A stretch of DNA of 64,000 nt from Segetibacter aerophilus (GCF_007991655.1 NZ_BJYT01000002.1:480690-544689); one strand, 5' to 3'. Positions 34,918 through 44,912 are shown, numbered from the stretch's first letter. A program made the numbers and translations. Notes: a model not told the origin generated them from the sequence alone.

Positions 34918-36195
34918 TCACTCGTCAATGTCGTACTCTTTTAACTTCCGGTACAAGGTGCGTTCACTTATGCCAAGATCACTCGCTGCATCTTTTCTTT
35001 TGCCCTTATGCTTTTTCAAAGCTTTAATGATCAACTCTTTTTCCTTATCCATAATGTTCAAAGATTCTTCCACCTCTTCGTGGTGATGTATATCGTCGAA
35101 AATTACCGGCTGCGGATGATTTATAACGTTGGATTGAATAGCAGGTTGCTGGTGCTGCGGGTGATGTTGCGGGTGTTGTTGATAATCGCCGTTTACAGGG
35201 CTATAATCGTGCAGCAAAGACTCGCGGGCAAAAGCAACGGCTGCATTTGATGACGAAGGGTTTTGCAGCATTTCGAGAAACATTTTCTTCAACTCTGTCA
35301 CATCCTTCTTCATGTCGAAGAACAGCTTGTATAAGATTTCCCGCTCGTTAGCAAATTCGTGCGCGGGCGAAGTGCCATTATAAGTGCTTGCTAAAACGGG
35401 AAGCCTGTTAATGTTTGACTCCGGCAAAAATTGTCTCAGCTGTTTCGCAGTAATTAATTTTTCTGTCGTCAATACAGAAATCTGTTCTGCAATGTTCTTT
35501 AGCTCCCGCACATTACCTTTCCAAGGGTAGTTAACCAATAGCGTTTTTGCCTCTTCATCCAATTGTACCGGGGTTGTTTTATACTTTTCGGCAAAGTCTA
35601 TTACAAACTTTCTAAACAATAAGATGATGTCTTCCTGCCTGTCTCTTAGTGCCGGCACCCTGATAGGCACGGTACTTAAGCGATAATACAAATCCTCCCG
35701 GAACTTTCCGGTCTGGGTAAATTCGAGCAATTCGCGATTCGTTGCGGCGATTACTCTCACATCGGTCTTCTGAACTTTAGACGAACCAACCCTGATAAAT
35801 TCGCCCGTTTCCAATACCCGGAGAAGCCGGGCTTGTGTACCTATTGGCATTTCGCCAATCTCATCCAGGAAAATAGTTCCACCGCTCACCGTCTCGAAGT
35901 AGCCTTTGCGACTATCAACGGCACCCGTAAAAGATCCTTTTTCGTGCCCGAACAACTCGGAGTCAATAGTTCCCTCCGGAATGGCGCCACAGTTAACAGC
36001 TATAAAAGAATTGTGTTTTCTTGATGAAAGCGCATGGATGATATGTGAAAAGGCTTCTTTACCAACGCCACTCTCACCTACAATCAGCACGCTTAAATCC
36101 GTTGAAGCCACTTGTACAGCAACACTTAATGCATGATTTAAAGCCGCGCTATTTCCTATAATTCCAAACCTATTTTTAATTACTTGAAGATCCAT
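34918..36195 (-). CDS. Sigma-54 interaction-domain transcriptional activator
   Basis: This 425-aa AAA+ activator starts almost directly with the central domain, with no receiver, PAS or GAF domain. Walker A is GESGVGKEAFSHIIH (near residue 40). The sigma-54 contact loop reads GSFTGA near 87, Walker B is GGTIFLDEIGE, and RLRVLETGEFIRVGSSK-type sensor blocks follow. A His/Gln-rich linker (about 330-365) precedes a Fis-type HTH (GKRKDAASDLGISERTLYRK). Without an input domain it may be constitutively active or controlled by partner proteins. Its place ahead of lptE and secG is a conserved arrangement as I recall it. Confidence 0.88.
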   Translation of the reverse strand: MDLQVIKNRFGIIGNSAALNHALSVAVQVASTDLSVLIVGESGVGKEAFSHIIHALSSRKHNSFIAVNCGAIPEGTIDSELFGHEKGSFTGAVDSRKGYFETVSGGTIFLDEIGEMPIGTQARLLRVLETGEFIRVGSSKVQKTDVRVIAATNRELLEFTQTGKFREDLYYRLSTVPIRVPALRDRQEDIILLFRKFVIDFAEKYKTTPVQLDEEAKTLLVNYPWKGNVRELKNIAEQISVLTTEKLITAKQLRQFLPESNINRLPVLASTYNGTSPAHEFANEREILYKLFFDMKKDVTELKKMFLEMLQNPSSSNAAVAFARESLLHDYSPVNGDYQQHPQHHPQHQQPAIQSNVINHPQPVIFDDIHHHEEVEESLNIMDKEKELIIKALKKHKGKRKDAASDLGISERTLYRKLKEYDIDE

Positions 36196-36340
36196 TATGT
36201 CCGTTTAAATAAAAAAATTCCTCTCTTATACTTACCTGTTAAGTTGTTGAATTGCTTTAAAGCTTTGTAGAAGAAAAAAGTCTAAAGTGGCATAGAAGAA
36301 AAAACAACGTATGTTTTTTTGGCAAAATTTCAGCTGATCT

Positions 36341-37765
36341 TTATTCTACGATTTCACCTAGTAACGTAGCTCCTGTAGCACTCGTTATCTTTACATTCAC
36401 ATAGTCGCCCTTGTTTACGTTATAGCTTGCTTTGGGAAATACGACTACTTTATTTTGACTGCTCTTGCCAGCCCAGTCGTTCTCACTTTTCTTAGAGTTG
36501 CCTTCGATAAGTACTTTAAAAGTTTTACCGATATCGGCAAAGTTGCTGTGCTGAGATAACCTGTTTTGAAGCTTTACAATTTCGTTTAGCCTTCTCTTTT
36601 TTACTTCTAAGGGAATGTCGTCTGTGAAGCGTCGAGCCGCAAGTGTTCCGGGTCTTTCGCTATAAAAGAACATATAGCTCATGTCATATTTACTGTACTC
36701 GATAATCGAAAGTGTATCCTGGTGATCTTCTTCTGTTTCGGTGCAAAAGCCGGCAATTATATCGCTGGTGATACTACAATCAGGCATTATTTCTCTTATT
36801 CTATCAACCTTTGCCATATACCATTCCCGGGTGTAGGTGCGATTCATCAACTGCAACATTCTTGTGCTGCCACTTTGAACAGGTAGATGGATGTATTTAC
36901 AAATGTTCTCGTATCTAGCCATTGTAAATAGAACTTCATCTGTAATATCTTTCGGATGAGAGGTGCTAAACCGGACGCGTAATAAAGGGCTAATGTTGGC
37001 AACCATTTCGAGTAGTTTCGCAAAAGTTACAACCATGTCTTTCTGTTCGTCCACCCAATAGTAGCTATCAACATTTTGCCCGAGAAGCGTTACTTCCCTG
37101 TAGCCATTGTCAAATAAGTCCTTGCATTCATTTATAATACTAAAAGCATCACGACTGCGTTCACGTCCCCGAGTAAACGGCACCACGCAAAAGCTGCACA
37201 TATTGTTGCAACCACGCATAATACTTACAAAGGAGTTGACGCCGTTGCTATCAAGACGAATAGGGGCGATGTCCCCATAAGTTTCTTCGCGGCTTAATAG
37301 AACATTCACGCCTTTTTGACCCGATTCTGCATCCTGTATCAAAGCAGGCAGGGTTCGGTAAGCATCAGGGCCAATGACAAGATCTACCAGTTTTTCCTCT
37401 TCAAGCAGTTTGCCTTTCAATCTTTCCGCCATGCACCCCAATATTCCTACAAGCATTCCGCGCTTTGCCTGTTTAGCCTTTTTAAATTCAGTCAATCTTT
37501 TTCTGACAGTTGCCTCAGCTTTTTCCCTGATAGAACATGTATTGACCAGAACCAAATCAGCCTCTTCAAAATTCTTAGTCGCCCCAAAACCTTCGTTACT
37601 TAATATTGAAGCAACAATTTCACTATCCGCGAAATTCATCGCGCAACCATAGCTCTCTATATAAAACTTCTTTTTATAAATATTAGGCTCTATAGCAATT
37701 GGAGCAAAAGGTTCACCCTGACGATCCTCATCATGAACTTTGTCTATTAATTCAAGGGTTTCCAT
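36341..37765 (-). CDS. miaB: tRNA-2-methylthio-N6-dimethylallyladenosine synthase
   Basis: This 474-aa radical-SAM methylthiotransferase acts on i6A37 of tRNAs. The N-terminal UPF0004 domain carries three cluster cysteines in [24 protein letters not shown] and [12 protein letters not shown]. The radical-SAM CxxxCxxC is in [20 protein letters not shown] near residue 188. The C-terminal TRAM domain ends the protein ([10 protein letters not shown] and [11 protein letters not shown]). A -7 element lies 20 bp upstream. It is the first gene of the leftward run that continues into the sigma-54 activator. Confidence 0.95.
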   Translation of the reverse strand: METLELIDKVHDEDRQGEPFAPIAIEPNIYKKKFYIESYGCAMNFADSEIVASILSNEGFGATKNFEEADLVLVNTCSIREKAEATVRKRLTEFKKAKQAKRGMLVGILGCMAERLKGKLLEEEKLVDLVIGPDAYRTLPALIQDAESGQKGVNVLLSREETYGDIAPIRLDSNGVNSFVSIMRGCNNMCSFCVVPFTRGRERSRDAFSIINECKDLFDNGYREVTLLGQNVDSYYWVDEQKDMVVTFAKLLEMVANISPLLRVRFSTSHPKDITDEVLFTMARYENICKYIHLPVQSGSTRMLQLMNRTYTREWYMAKVDRIREIMPDCSITSDIIAGFCTETEEDHQDTLSIIEYSKYDMSYMFFYSERPGTLAARRFTDDIPLEVKKRRLNEIVKLQNRLSQHSNFADIGKTFKVLIEGNSKKSENDWAGKSSQNKVVVFPKASYNVNKGDYVNVKITSATGATLLGEIVE

Positions 37766-37784
37766 GAAACAAAAAATTAGGCCG

Positions 37785-37792
37785 CAAAAATA
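37785..37792 (-). promoter_or_regulatory. Putative -7 element of miaB
   Basis: On the minus strand TATTTTTG matches TAnnTTTG, 19 bp downstream of TGG (near-consensus TTG) and about 20 bp before the ATG. Confidence 0.45.
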
Positions 37793-37999
37793 GGATTATT
37801 AAGGGAAAATGCCAGTTTGGCAGAGAAGTATTTTAATATTTTCACTTTTTGTAAATCGACATTTGACGTTTCTACTATGAACGTTTTTTGACCGGTTTTC
37901 TAAAAAGGAATAATGCTACTTGTAGGTATAGAAAGGTGATTGAGGTTGTTAGAAACCTGCTACTTTATACTCAAGATAAGGTTTGTAAGGGTTTGGAGT

Positions 38000-38050
38000 T
38001 GGGCAACAAATATACCTTCGGCATCGTTGCGACGCTCCGTTTGACTTGTA
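38000..38050 (-). repeat. Intergenic repeat copy I (variant 2)
   Basis: On the minus strand TACAAGTC is followed by AAACGGAGCGTCGCAACGAT (core at 38022-38043). This copy joins the TACAAG head of the common form to the GGAGCGTCGCAAC core, linking the two variants. Confidence 0.7.
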
Positions 38051-38072
38051 GTAATTCTATTGTAAGGATTTG

Positions 38073-38456
38073 TTAGTCCAGGTTTCTTGCCTCACTCCCT
38101 ATATACATGGCAAAGGCGGCAAGAGCAGTATCTTTTAAGATATTTACAAACGCCATAGTTTTCATGTCTGCGTCAGCGGCACCAATGTAATTGGGAACAT
38201 GTATTGATAGAACGAAAATGACAAGCAATGCAGCGAGAACATAGCCTGCAGCCTGCACAAACTTATGGGCAATGAAAGCAAACCCGGTAAGAATAAACGC
38301 TAAACCCACTATGTAAACCAACAATTTTTTTCCGGGTAGAAAGTCGGGTACGAAAACAATTAAATTATCGGGTCTCATGAAATGGTAGATGCCGAATAGT
38401 ATCATTATAACGCCTAATATAATTACCGCAATACGAGAGATGGAGTGCTGTGTCAT
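38073..38456 (-). CDS. DoxX-like four-TM membrane protein
   Basis: This 127-aa protein has four TM helices (about 8-24, 43-61, 67-88 and 100-117) with the DoxX-like pattern IAVIILGVIMILFGIYHFMR, GLAFILTGFAFIAHK and VNILKDTALAAFAMYIG. Function is unknown; family members have been linked to redox or lipid metabolism. The ATG at 38456 gives a compact protein starting MTQHSISR. The frame extends much further upstream through alternative starts, but that extension has no membrane-protein character and is not included. Confidence 0.72.
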   Translation of the reverse strand: MTQHSISRIAVIILGVIMILFGIYHFMRPDNLIVFVPDFLPGKKLLVYIVGLAFILTGFAFIAHKFVQAAGYVLAALLVIFVLSIHVPNYIGAADADMKTMAFVNILKDTALAAFAMYIGSEARNLD

Positions 38457-38800
38457 ATGGCTGGTTTTAGTACTATTAAGGTACTCCTTTTGTCCGACTT
38501 GTTCAAATAAAAGAATTTGTAAACGCTTAGCAGTCAGAGATTTTACTACCTCCATTTTGGCCCCCGTTATAATCAGCGGAAAAAGGTATCGATGAAAATT
38601 CAGTGAAAATTTAAAACGTCGAAGTGTTGAAGAAATTAAGCGGTGTATGAGAAAGAAGTACATATAAATCGCTTGAAACTTCTTTTGCTTTTTTTCAATA
38701 ATACTGTGCTTGAACTTTTCGCAAATCGACTGTTTGTAGTAGTATTTGTTGTTACCTTCAAACTTTTAGCAATTATATATCCATCGTTAATATAGTAGAA
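38457..38800. other. Divergent spacer, 344 bp
   Basis: This spacer lies between the DoxX-like gene and the amidase gene. An open frame extending the DoxX-like gene upstream crosses part of it but looks non-coding. No repeat copy or clear promoter was found. Confidence 0.45.
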
Positions 38801-40423
38801 ATGAACAGACGACATTTTTTAAAAAACGGATCTTTTGCGGGACTGACTTTGCCGGCAATGCTAACAGGAACGGCGCAAGCAGCAGCCATGAATGAGAGTG
38901 TAGAAAGTGCCTCAACTGGCTTTGCCTTAAAAGACAATGACCTGGTAGAAGTAACTATTGATGAGTTGCAGCAAAAAATGCAAAGTGGAAGTTTAACTTC
39001 AAAGGCTATAACAAAAGGCTATCTAAAAAGAATTGAAGATATAGACAAAAAAGGGCCTGCAATAAATAGTGTGATCGAAGTAAACCCTGATGCAGTTGCT
39101 ATCGCGGAAGCGATGGATGCCGAACGTAAAGCAGGCAAAGTAAGAGGGCCGCTTCACGGCATACCAGTTCTAATCAAAGATAATATTGACACCGGTGATA
39201 AAATGATGACTACGGCCGGATCGCTTGCACTGGTAGGAAACAGGGCATCCAAAGATGCATTTATAGTGAAGCAACTTCGTGAGGCGGGTGCAGTTATTTT
39301 GGGCAAAACCAATTTGAGCGAGTTCGCCAACTTTCGTTCATCAAGATCTACAAGCGCATGGAGCAGTAGGGGAGGGCAAACCAAATGTCCTTATATTTTA
39401 AATAGAAATCCGTCCGGCTCAAGTGCCGGTTCAGGTTCGGCGTCTGCAGCCAGCCTTTGCGCTGTTGCTATTGGCACTGAAACGAACGGTTCTATTGTTA
39501 GTCCTGCGTCTACCAACGGGCTTGTAGGCTTTAAACCAACTGTTGGCTTGTGGAGCCGTTCAGGAATTATACCTATTTCTGCCACCCAGGATACAGCCGG
39601 TCCAATGACAAGAACTGTTAGAGATGCTGCTATCTTGTTATCTGCGCTTACCGGTGTAGACTCAGCCGACGCTGTTACTAAACAGAGCCAGGGAAAATCA
39701 CAAAAAGACTATACAAAATATTTGGACGTTGAAGGATTAAAAGGAAAACGTATTGGAGTAGAAACGTTTTTCCTACGGGGAAATGCCAAAGTAGTTGGAC
39801 TGTTCAACAAAGCAATCAGTTTACTTAAAGAAAAGGGGGCAACTATTGTTGAGGTGGAGTTGCTGAAACTAACTCGTCCGTTAGGAGAAGCCAGCTACGA
39901 AGTACTGCAATATGAATTTAAAGATGGACTTAACAAATATCTAGCTACGGCAAATGCACCCGTTAAATCTTTAAAGCAGGTGATTGAATACAACAACAAG
40001 AACGAAGCAATTGCAATGCCTTTTTTTAAACAGGAAACACTTATCAGTTCAGAAGCTAAAGCAGGGCTTGATACCAAAGAGTATACTGAAGCATTGGAAA
40101 AGTCAACTTCATCTCGAAAAATTATGGACGAACTTTTCCAACAAAATAAGTTGGACGCTATCTGCGGCATTACCAGTGGTCCGGCTGGGTGCATCGATAT
40201 TATCAATGGTGATTATAGTACCGGCTTTTCTTTTTCATCGCCTGCTGCCATGGCTGGTTATCCGCATATAACTGTTCCGATGGGTTTTGTGCATGAGCTT
40301 CCTGTTGGCTTTTCAATTTGTGGAACGGCTTACCAAGAAGGTGAGGTTCTGAGTATAGCGTATGCTTTTGAGCAAGCTACAAAAGTGAGAAAAGCACCGA
40401 AGTATCTGCCCAGTATTGGTTAA
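38801..40423 (+). CDS. Amidase-signature-family hydrolase with Tat signal
   Basis: This 540-aa hydrolase of the amidase signature family has an N-terminal twin-arginine signal (RRHFLKNGSFAGLTLP, cleaved after AQA), implying folded export. The Ser-Ser-Lys triad is complete: Lys in PVLIKDNIDTG near residue 125, and the glycine/serine-rich GSSAGSGSASAASL near 207-218 with the cis-Ser and nucleophile Ser. The block ETNGSIVSPASTNGLVGFKP follows. Substrates of this family are diverse amides, so the reaction cannot be narrowed. It is monocistronic; the spacer downstream contains a candidate RNA gene. Confidence 0.9.
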   Translation: MNRRHFLKNGSFAGLTLPAMLTGTAQAAAMNESVESASTGFALKDNDLVEVTIDELQQKMQSGSLTSKAITKGYLKRIEDIDKKGPAINSVIEVNPDAVAIAEAMDAERKAGKVRGPLHGIPVLIKDNIDTGDKMMTTAGSLALVGNRASKDAFIVKQLREAGAVILGKTNLSEFANFRSSRSTSAWSSRGGQTKCPYILNRNPSGSSAGSGSASAASLCAVAIGTETNGSIVSPASTNGLVGFKPTVGLWSRSGIIPISATQDTAGPMTRTVRDAAILLSALTGVDSADAVTKQSQGKSQKDYTKYLDVEGLKGKRIGVETFFLRGNAKVVGLFNKAISLLKEKGATIVEVELLKLTRPLGEASYEVLQYEFKDGLNKYLATANAPVKSLKQVIEYNNKNEAIAMPFFKQETLISSEAKAGLDTKEYTEALEKSTSSRKIMDELFQQNKLDAICGITSGPAGCIDIINGDYSTGFSFSSPAAMAGYPHITVPMGFVHELPVGFSICGTAYQEGEVLSIAYAFEQATKVRKAPKYLPSIG

Positions 40424-40544
40424 TCGTAATCGGTAGTTTAAGCTGATTTAATTTAACCAAGAATGAAAATAAATTCTAAGGGCTTTCAGTGTTTACGTCT
40501 TACCGTTAGTATTAATGTTTTTAGGCTGTAATTATTAAAACGAA

Positions 40545-40712
40545 AAATAAGTCGTCGCAGAAAAATGGGCCTTGAAACATCTAAAGTGGTGTTTCGTCGC
40601 TAACTATAACATGGTGATGAACGTCGAGCTACTTTAGCAGCGACAAGTTTTGGTTTAAGTAAACCTGCAACTGATAAGAGCCGCGTTTCTACGTGGCTCT
40701 TATTCTTTTAAA
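40545..40712 (+). ncRNA. Candidate small RNA gene, copy 1
   Basis: Four successive hairpins are visible: GAAACATC with GGTGTTTC (40574-40595), GTCGCT with AGCGAC (40596-40644, multibranch), GGTTT with AAACC (40652-40665), and a terminator at 40674-40712. The terminator is a 12-bp stem with TTTCTA loop and a following U-rich tract. The 10-mer TTCGTCGCTA starts at 40593, exactly 93 nt before the TTTCTA loop. The same arrangement occurs at 51583-51681. Boundaries at the 5' end are a guess. Confidence 0.5.
40674..40712 (+). terminator. Terminator hairpin with TTTCTA loop (copy 1)
   Basis: A 12-bp stem, left arm ATAAGAGCCGCG and right arm CGTGGCTCTTAT with one G-T wobble, is followed by TCTTTT. 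It could also serve the upstream amidase gene, which ends 250 bp earlier. Confidence 0.85.
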
Positions 40713-40760
40713 CAGTTCTCGTTACGGTTAGCGGTTCTCATACCGTTATCGTTGGTTTGT

Positions 40761-42656
40761 CTATTTGATGATGGGTAAGATAATTTTGCTGCTACGCGTT
40801 TTATTATGAAAAATGTTGATAGTTGCCTTTTGGAAGTCAGATTCTTTAGCATGATAAATATCAACGAAGTTTTGAGGATTACGGTCAGCTAAAGGAAACC
40901 AACTACTTTGGATTTGGATCATAATACGGTGACCTTTCTTGAACATATGAGCTATGTCCCCAAGCTTATATTTGACCTCGTCAATTTTACCCGGTGTGAA
41001 AGCTTCAGGTTTTTCGTAGCTTTTTCTAAACCGCCCCCTAAAAATTTCTCCATGTACCAGCATCTGGTAGCCGCCCATTGGATACTTGTTTTCCGGGTCC
41101 TTGTCAGAATAAATATCTACAGGAGTGTAAGAAAGGTAATCGGGAAAAACATCTATTAGTTTTACAACAAAGTCTGCATCAGTAGTTGAAATGCTGGTTA
41201 TTAAATCGGCTACTACATTTCCGGCAACGGTAACGGCTTCATTTAAAGTGTCTGTTTGAAAAACCAGTACATCAGGTCTTCTCGAGGCAAAACGCTGGTC
41301 GTCCGTCATATAATTACGGCTACGGTTGAAGTGGACATCTTCGGTGTAAGGTACCGGCTTCGAAGGATCACTCATATAATTTGAAACGCCGTTTGCACTG
41401 GTTGGCGGTGTCCAACTAAGTTTTCCGTTGTCGTGCAGGTAAAGTGCCTTGTCTTGTTTTTCTGCAGGAGGCCATTGCGGAAACTCCCTCCATTCATTTG
41501 CACCTGTAATGAAAATGTTTGCTTCCTTAATTTTAGAAATATCTCCCTTCCCCTTCAAATAATAATTAAAGAACGGCACTTCGATATTCTGCTGGTACCA
41601 TGTGGAAGTATTGCTACCAAATTCAACATTGCCTAAATGTGTTCCATTGCTATTGGCCCACTGACCGTGATACCATGGACCCATTACCAGCTTATTGAAA
41701 TCTTTTTCCTTATTGTTTTCTTCCGCGGCTTTATAAGCGTTCCAGGCGCCCCAGTTATCTTCCGCATCAAACAGTCCTCCTACCCATAACATGGCAGGCT
41801 TTAAGTTGCTGGTTGCAATTCTAGCATCTCGTGCTTTCCAGAAGGTATCGTAGTTGGGGTGGCTCATGAGATCTTTCCAAAATGCAACGGAGTCTCCGAG
41901 TAGCTTGGTAAGGTTTGATAGAGTGCCCGTGGAAAGGTAGAAATGGTAGTTGTCATGAATAGGATAGCCGACATTGTTGGCAGGTATGGCGGTAGGTTTT
42001 GGATGAGGCTGGCCAAAACCAGAACCGAGGGCAGAGTAAAAATCGAAAGCATCCATTTGAAAAAAAGCACCATTGTGATGAAAGTCGTCGCCAATAAACC
42101 AGTTGGTCACAGGCGCCTGAGGGCTAACCGCTTTTAAAGCAGGATGATTACTGGCAGCAGCCATCGTAGAATAAAACCCCGGGTATGAAACACCAAAGAC
42201 ACCAACGTTTCCATTGTTGTTTTCGAGGTTTTTTATTAACCAGTCAATGGTATCGTAAGCATCGGACGCTTCATCAATCTCGCCGGCTTTTTTAACCGCC
42301 TTAAAGGGACGAACATTTACAAAGCTTCCCTCGCTCATCCATCTGCCACGAACATCTTGTTTTATAACAATGTAACCTTCCCTTGCATAGTTTTTCTTAT
42401 AGCTGTTCCAATACGTTTCGTCGAATTTATAGGCGCCGTAAGGTGCGCATGAATAAGGTGTCCTGGTTATTAGTATCGGATGTTTCTCACCTTTATCAGT
42501 AGGAATGTATACAGAGGTAAAAAGTTTTACTCCGTCTCTCATGGGGATTGACACTTCTTTTTTGGTGTAATGTTGCGCAAACCAAAGGGAGTCTTCCTGT
42601 TGTGCGAAAATGAAAAATGGCAAGAAAATCATTGAAAGTAGGAGCCGTTGTTTCAT
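40761..42656 (-). CDS. CocE/NonD-family hydrolase (alpha-amino-acid ester/acylase type), secreted
   Basis: This 631-aa exported hydrolase has a signal peptide (about 1-18). An N-terminal alpha/beta hydrolase of the S15/CocE type follows, with VSIPMRDGVKLFTSVYIPTD, RTPYSCAPYG and nucleophile Ser in GVFGVSYPGFYSTMAA near residue 155. The acid/base residues are expected near WVGGLFDAEDNWGAWNAY and MGPWYHGQWANSNG. A C-terminal jelly-roll (X-Pro DPP type, about 430-631) has TSISTTDADFVVKLIDVFPD. Family members include glutaryl-7-ACA acylase and cocaine esterase. The gene has a near-consensus promoter upstream. Confidence 0.9.
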   Translation of the reverse strand: MKQRLLLSMIFLPFFIFAQQEDSLWFAQHYTKKEVSIPMRDGVKLFTSVYIPTDKGEKHPILITRTPYSCAPYGAYKFDETYWNSYKKNYAREGYIVIKQDVRGRWMSEGSFVNVRPFKAVKKAGEIDEASDAYDTIDWLIKNLENNNGNVGVFGVSYPGFYSTMAAASNHPALKAVSPQAPVTNWFIGDDFHHNGAFFQMDAFDFYSALGSGFGQPHPKPTAIPANNVGYPIHDNYHFYLSTGTLSNLTKLLGDSVAFWKDLMSHPNYDTFWKARDARIATSNLKPAMLWVGGLFDAEDNWGAWNAYKAAEENNKEKDFNKLVMGPWYHGQWANSNGTHLGNVEFGSNTSTWYQQNIEVPFFNYYLKGKGDISKIKEANIFITGANEWREFPQWPPAEKQDKALYLHDNGKLSWTPPTSANGVSNYMSDPSKPVPYTEDVHFNRSRNYMTDDQRFASRRPDVLVFQTDTLNEAVTVAGNVVADLITSISTTDADFVVKLIDVFPDYLSYTPVDIYSDKDPENKYPMGGYQMLVHGEIFRGRFRKSYEKPEAFTPGKIDEVKYKLGDIAHMFKKGHRIMIQIQSSWFPLADRNPQNFVDIYHAKESDFQKATINIFHNKTRSSKIILPIIK

Positions 42657-42690
42657 AAATTTCTATTGAGTGTGTGAGCTTCTATAAAAC

Positions 42691-42720
42691 TAAATGTAAA
42701 AGTTGCTATGTAAATAACAA
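42691..42720 (-). promoter_or_regulatory. Bacteroidota-type promoter of the CocE-family gene
   Basis: On the minus strand TTG (42720-42718), a 19-bp spacer and TACATTTA (42698-42691) match the TTG/TAnnTTTG consensus except for the last base. The ATG is 34 bp downstream. Confidence 0.55.
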
Positions 42721-42943
42721 TAATCCACGCAGATGTTGTGTTTAATAAACGAATGCTGTTTTCTCATACGCTGATTTCTCTTGACAGTAAAAGACTTTTA
42801 AACATTAGTTCTAAAAACATGGAATCAATATTGCAGGCTTGTAAAAACATTTTTAAAAACCATCTTTAAGACGTTTTTTTTAATTAATGAATTGATATAG
42901 AGTAGCTTTAGTTAGCAAATACTGAAGAAAGCTGCCGTGTAAT

Positions 42944-43010
42944 AAAAAGTTGAACGGAGCGTCGCAACAAATGTTGAAATAATATTTAAACGCCGGCAAC
43001 ATAAAAATTT
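42944..43010 (+). repeat. Intergenic repeat copy J (variant 2)
   Basis: GTTGAACGGAGCGTCGCAAC (from 42949) is followed, 20 bp later, by the tail AACGCCGGCAACATAAAAAT. It lies in the leader side of the GH2 gene, tail toward the start codon. Confidence 0.72.
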
Positions 43011-43073
43011 CAAGCAGGTACAAACCATTTTGCGCTAAGCGAGTATATAATAAAAACACCTATTTTTTGAAGC

Positions 43074-44912
43074 ATGGAAGCAGTTCATCCTAACTATAGT
43101 ACGTCGAAAAGCAAAGAAGAAGTTTTTGCGGAAGATAATTTTGTAAACCCCTTGCCCAGGGCCGTCGTAAGACAAAATGCCCCAATACTTCTTGACGGCG
43201 AATGGAAGTTTTCGTTGGATGCAGATGACAAGGGTTTAGTAGAGGCGTGGCACCTAGGGCATGACTACCAGGATAAGGCGCATTGGCCAGGATCGATAGA
43301 GGAACATATAGCAGCAGCGAAAGGGCAGCAAGCTGTAAAAGCATGGCAGGATAAAGTGGTGGCATGGTATGAACGGGAGTTTCCCTTGCCGGTACGTGCA
43401 AACGGAAATGGGGCAGAGCATGCAATGCTTCAACTGACGTTTGGCGCTTGCGGATACGAGACCCAGGTATGGCTGAATGGTCTTCCCCTAAAAACAATCG
43501 AAGGCGAATTAGTGCATGTAGGAGAATACACCTCTTTTTCATACGAACTACCCGAAGAAGCTTTGCAACCAGTTAACCGATTAACGGTGCGGATTGCCGA
43601 TACTATGGACGCAGATACCACACGGGGTAAGCAGGAGTCGCACGTGTATAAAAGAGGGGGTATTTGGTATCAAACATACACAGGAGCTGTTCGTAGTATT
43701 TGGTTGGAAACAGTTGAGCGTAATCGGCTCCGCTCGCGCGTTGGAGTAGTTTCTATCGTGGAAGATAATCTCGTACGGTTCAATCTGACCACAAGAATTC
43801 ATGATCCGGGAGACTATGTTATTCGGCTTAAAATATATAACCGCAAACAAGATTCGCCTGATCCAATTGCAACAGATGAATTTCCGCTTAGGTTGGAAGC
43901 CGGGCAAAAAAGACAGCGGGTAGTGATTGAAATTCCTGATGCGAAGTTGTGGTCAACAGAACAGCCGCATTTGTACCGCCTGGTTGCAGAGCTGATAAAT
44001 TCTAAAGGTGAAATAGCAGAAATTGAAACTTATTTTGGCCTCCGTAAAATTGAGGCGAGAGGCTGCTGCATCTACCTCAATAACAAGCCCGTTTATCTTG
44101 ATGGAATTTTGTACCAGCCGGGCGAAGCAAGCTATGAGCAGATAAAAAAGCACATGTTTGCTATGAAGGAATTGGGGTGCAATTTGGTAAGAATTCATAT
44201 CGCTGGAGTAGATCCGAGGATCTATAACCTGGCAGATAAAATGGGAATGCTTCTTTGGGTAGAAGTGCCTAGTCCACACCGGTCAAATTTTAAAAGCCGC
44301 GAAAACCACCGTGATGAATTGATGAGAATGCTCGCATTGATCGGCACACATCCTTCAGTAATTATATGGAGTTTGTATAATGAAGATTGGGGTGCGCAGG
44401 ACATCGCTACAAATCCTGATACAAGGCAGTATATTATGGATATGTACCACTATATGCAATTGGCTCATCCACAGTTTTTGGTTGTGGATAACGACGGGTG
44501 GCAGCATATTTCTTATGAGGGGCGCTTAAAGTCTGATTTGCTTACAGCCCATTTATACACTCCTGATGTACAGCGCTGGCGTGACATGCTTGATCAGTTG
44601 GTATCAGGACAAATGGTTGGAGTTGCGGCTTTTCCATTGGTAGTCGGCGATCCGTTTTTCTATCGCAACCAGGTACCGTTAGTTGTAAGCGAATGGGGCG
44701 GCTTTGGTTTCGTGGAATACGGCGGACCACAGGATGACAAGGAGCGTGCAGAGCAAATACGGTTGTTTAAAGATGAATTAAGAAAACGACCTATAGCCGG
44801 AGATGTGTACACACAGGCAACCAATATTGAAGATGAGAGAAATGGATTGATAGACGCAGAAACTGGTGCTTTAAATGTGCCGGCCGGGCTGCTCTCAAGT
44901 GTTAAGAGATGA
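43074..44912 (+). CDS. Glycoside hydrolase family 2 enzyme
   Basis: This 612-aa enzyme has no obvious signal peptide. The N-terminal jelly-roll sugar-binding domain (about 25-215) has LLDGEWKFSLDADDKG and TFGACGYETQVWLNG. An Ig-like domain follows (about 215-325), then a TIM barrel (about 325-610) starting with FGLRKIEARGCCIYLNNKPV. The catalytic acid is Glu437 in IIWSLYNEDWG and the nucleophile Glu540 in LVVSEWGGFG, both intact. Beta-galactosidase, beta-glucuronidase or beta-mannosidase activity is possible. No polysaccharide-utilisation genes (SusC/SusD) are adjacent, so it stands alone. Confidence 0.88.
   Translation: MEAVHPNYSTSKSKEEVFAEDNFVNPLPRAVVRQNAPILLDGEWKFSLDADDKGLVEAWHLGHDYQDKAHWPGSIEEHIAAAKGQQAVKAWQDKVVAWYEREFPLPVRANGNGAEHAMLQLTFGACGYETQVWLNGLPLKTIEGELVHVGEYTSFSYELPEEALQPVNRLTVRIADTMDADTTRGKQESHVYKRGGIWYQTYTGAVRSIWLETVERNRLRSRVGVVSIVEDNLVRFNLTTRIHDPGDYVIRLKIYNRKQDSPDPIATDEFPLRLEAGQKRQRVVIEIPDAKLWSTEQPHLYRLVAELINSKGEIAEIETYFGLRKIEARGCCIYLNNKPVYLDGILYQPGEASYEQIKKHMFAMKELGCNLVRIHIAGVDPRIYNLADKMGMLLWVEVPSPHRSNFKSRENHRDELMRMLALIGTHPSVIIWSLYNEDWGAQDIATNPDTRQYIMDMYHYMQLAHPQFLVVDNDGWQHISYEGRLKSDLLTAHLYTPDVQRWRDMLDQLVSGQMVGVAAFPLVVGDPFFYRNQVPLVVSEWGGFGFVEYGGPQDDKERAEQIRLFKDELRKRPIAGDVYTQATNIEDERNGLIDAETGALNVPAGLLSSVKR

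Larger units (their letters stand above)
37766..38072. other. 307-bp spacer between miaB start and DoxX-like stop
   Basis: This spacer holds the miaB promoter region and repeat copy I. No ORF or other structure was recognised. Confidence 0.5.
40424..40760. other. Convergent spacer with multi-hairpin region
   Basis: This 337-bp convergent spacer is occupied mainly by the candidate RNA described at 40545-40712. Beyond it, ACGGT and ACCGT form a weak stem at about 40724-40746, before the CocE stop. Confidence 0.5.
42657..43073. other. Divergent spacer, 417 bp
   Basis: This spacer holds the CocE promoter (42691-42720) and repeat copy J (42944-43010). A TATTTTTTG just before the GH2 ATG may be its -7 element, with no -33 at normal spacing. 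Confidence 0.5.

Noticed and set aside
38457..38663. N-terminal extension of the DoxX-like protein
   Set aside because: The extra 69 residues are basic with no membrane or domain character and depend on non-preferred starts; the ATG at 38456 begins the membrane protein cleanly.
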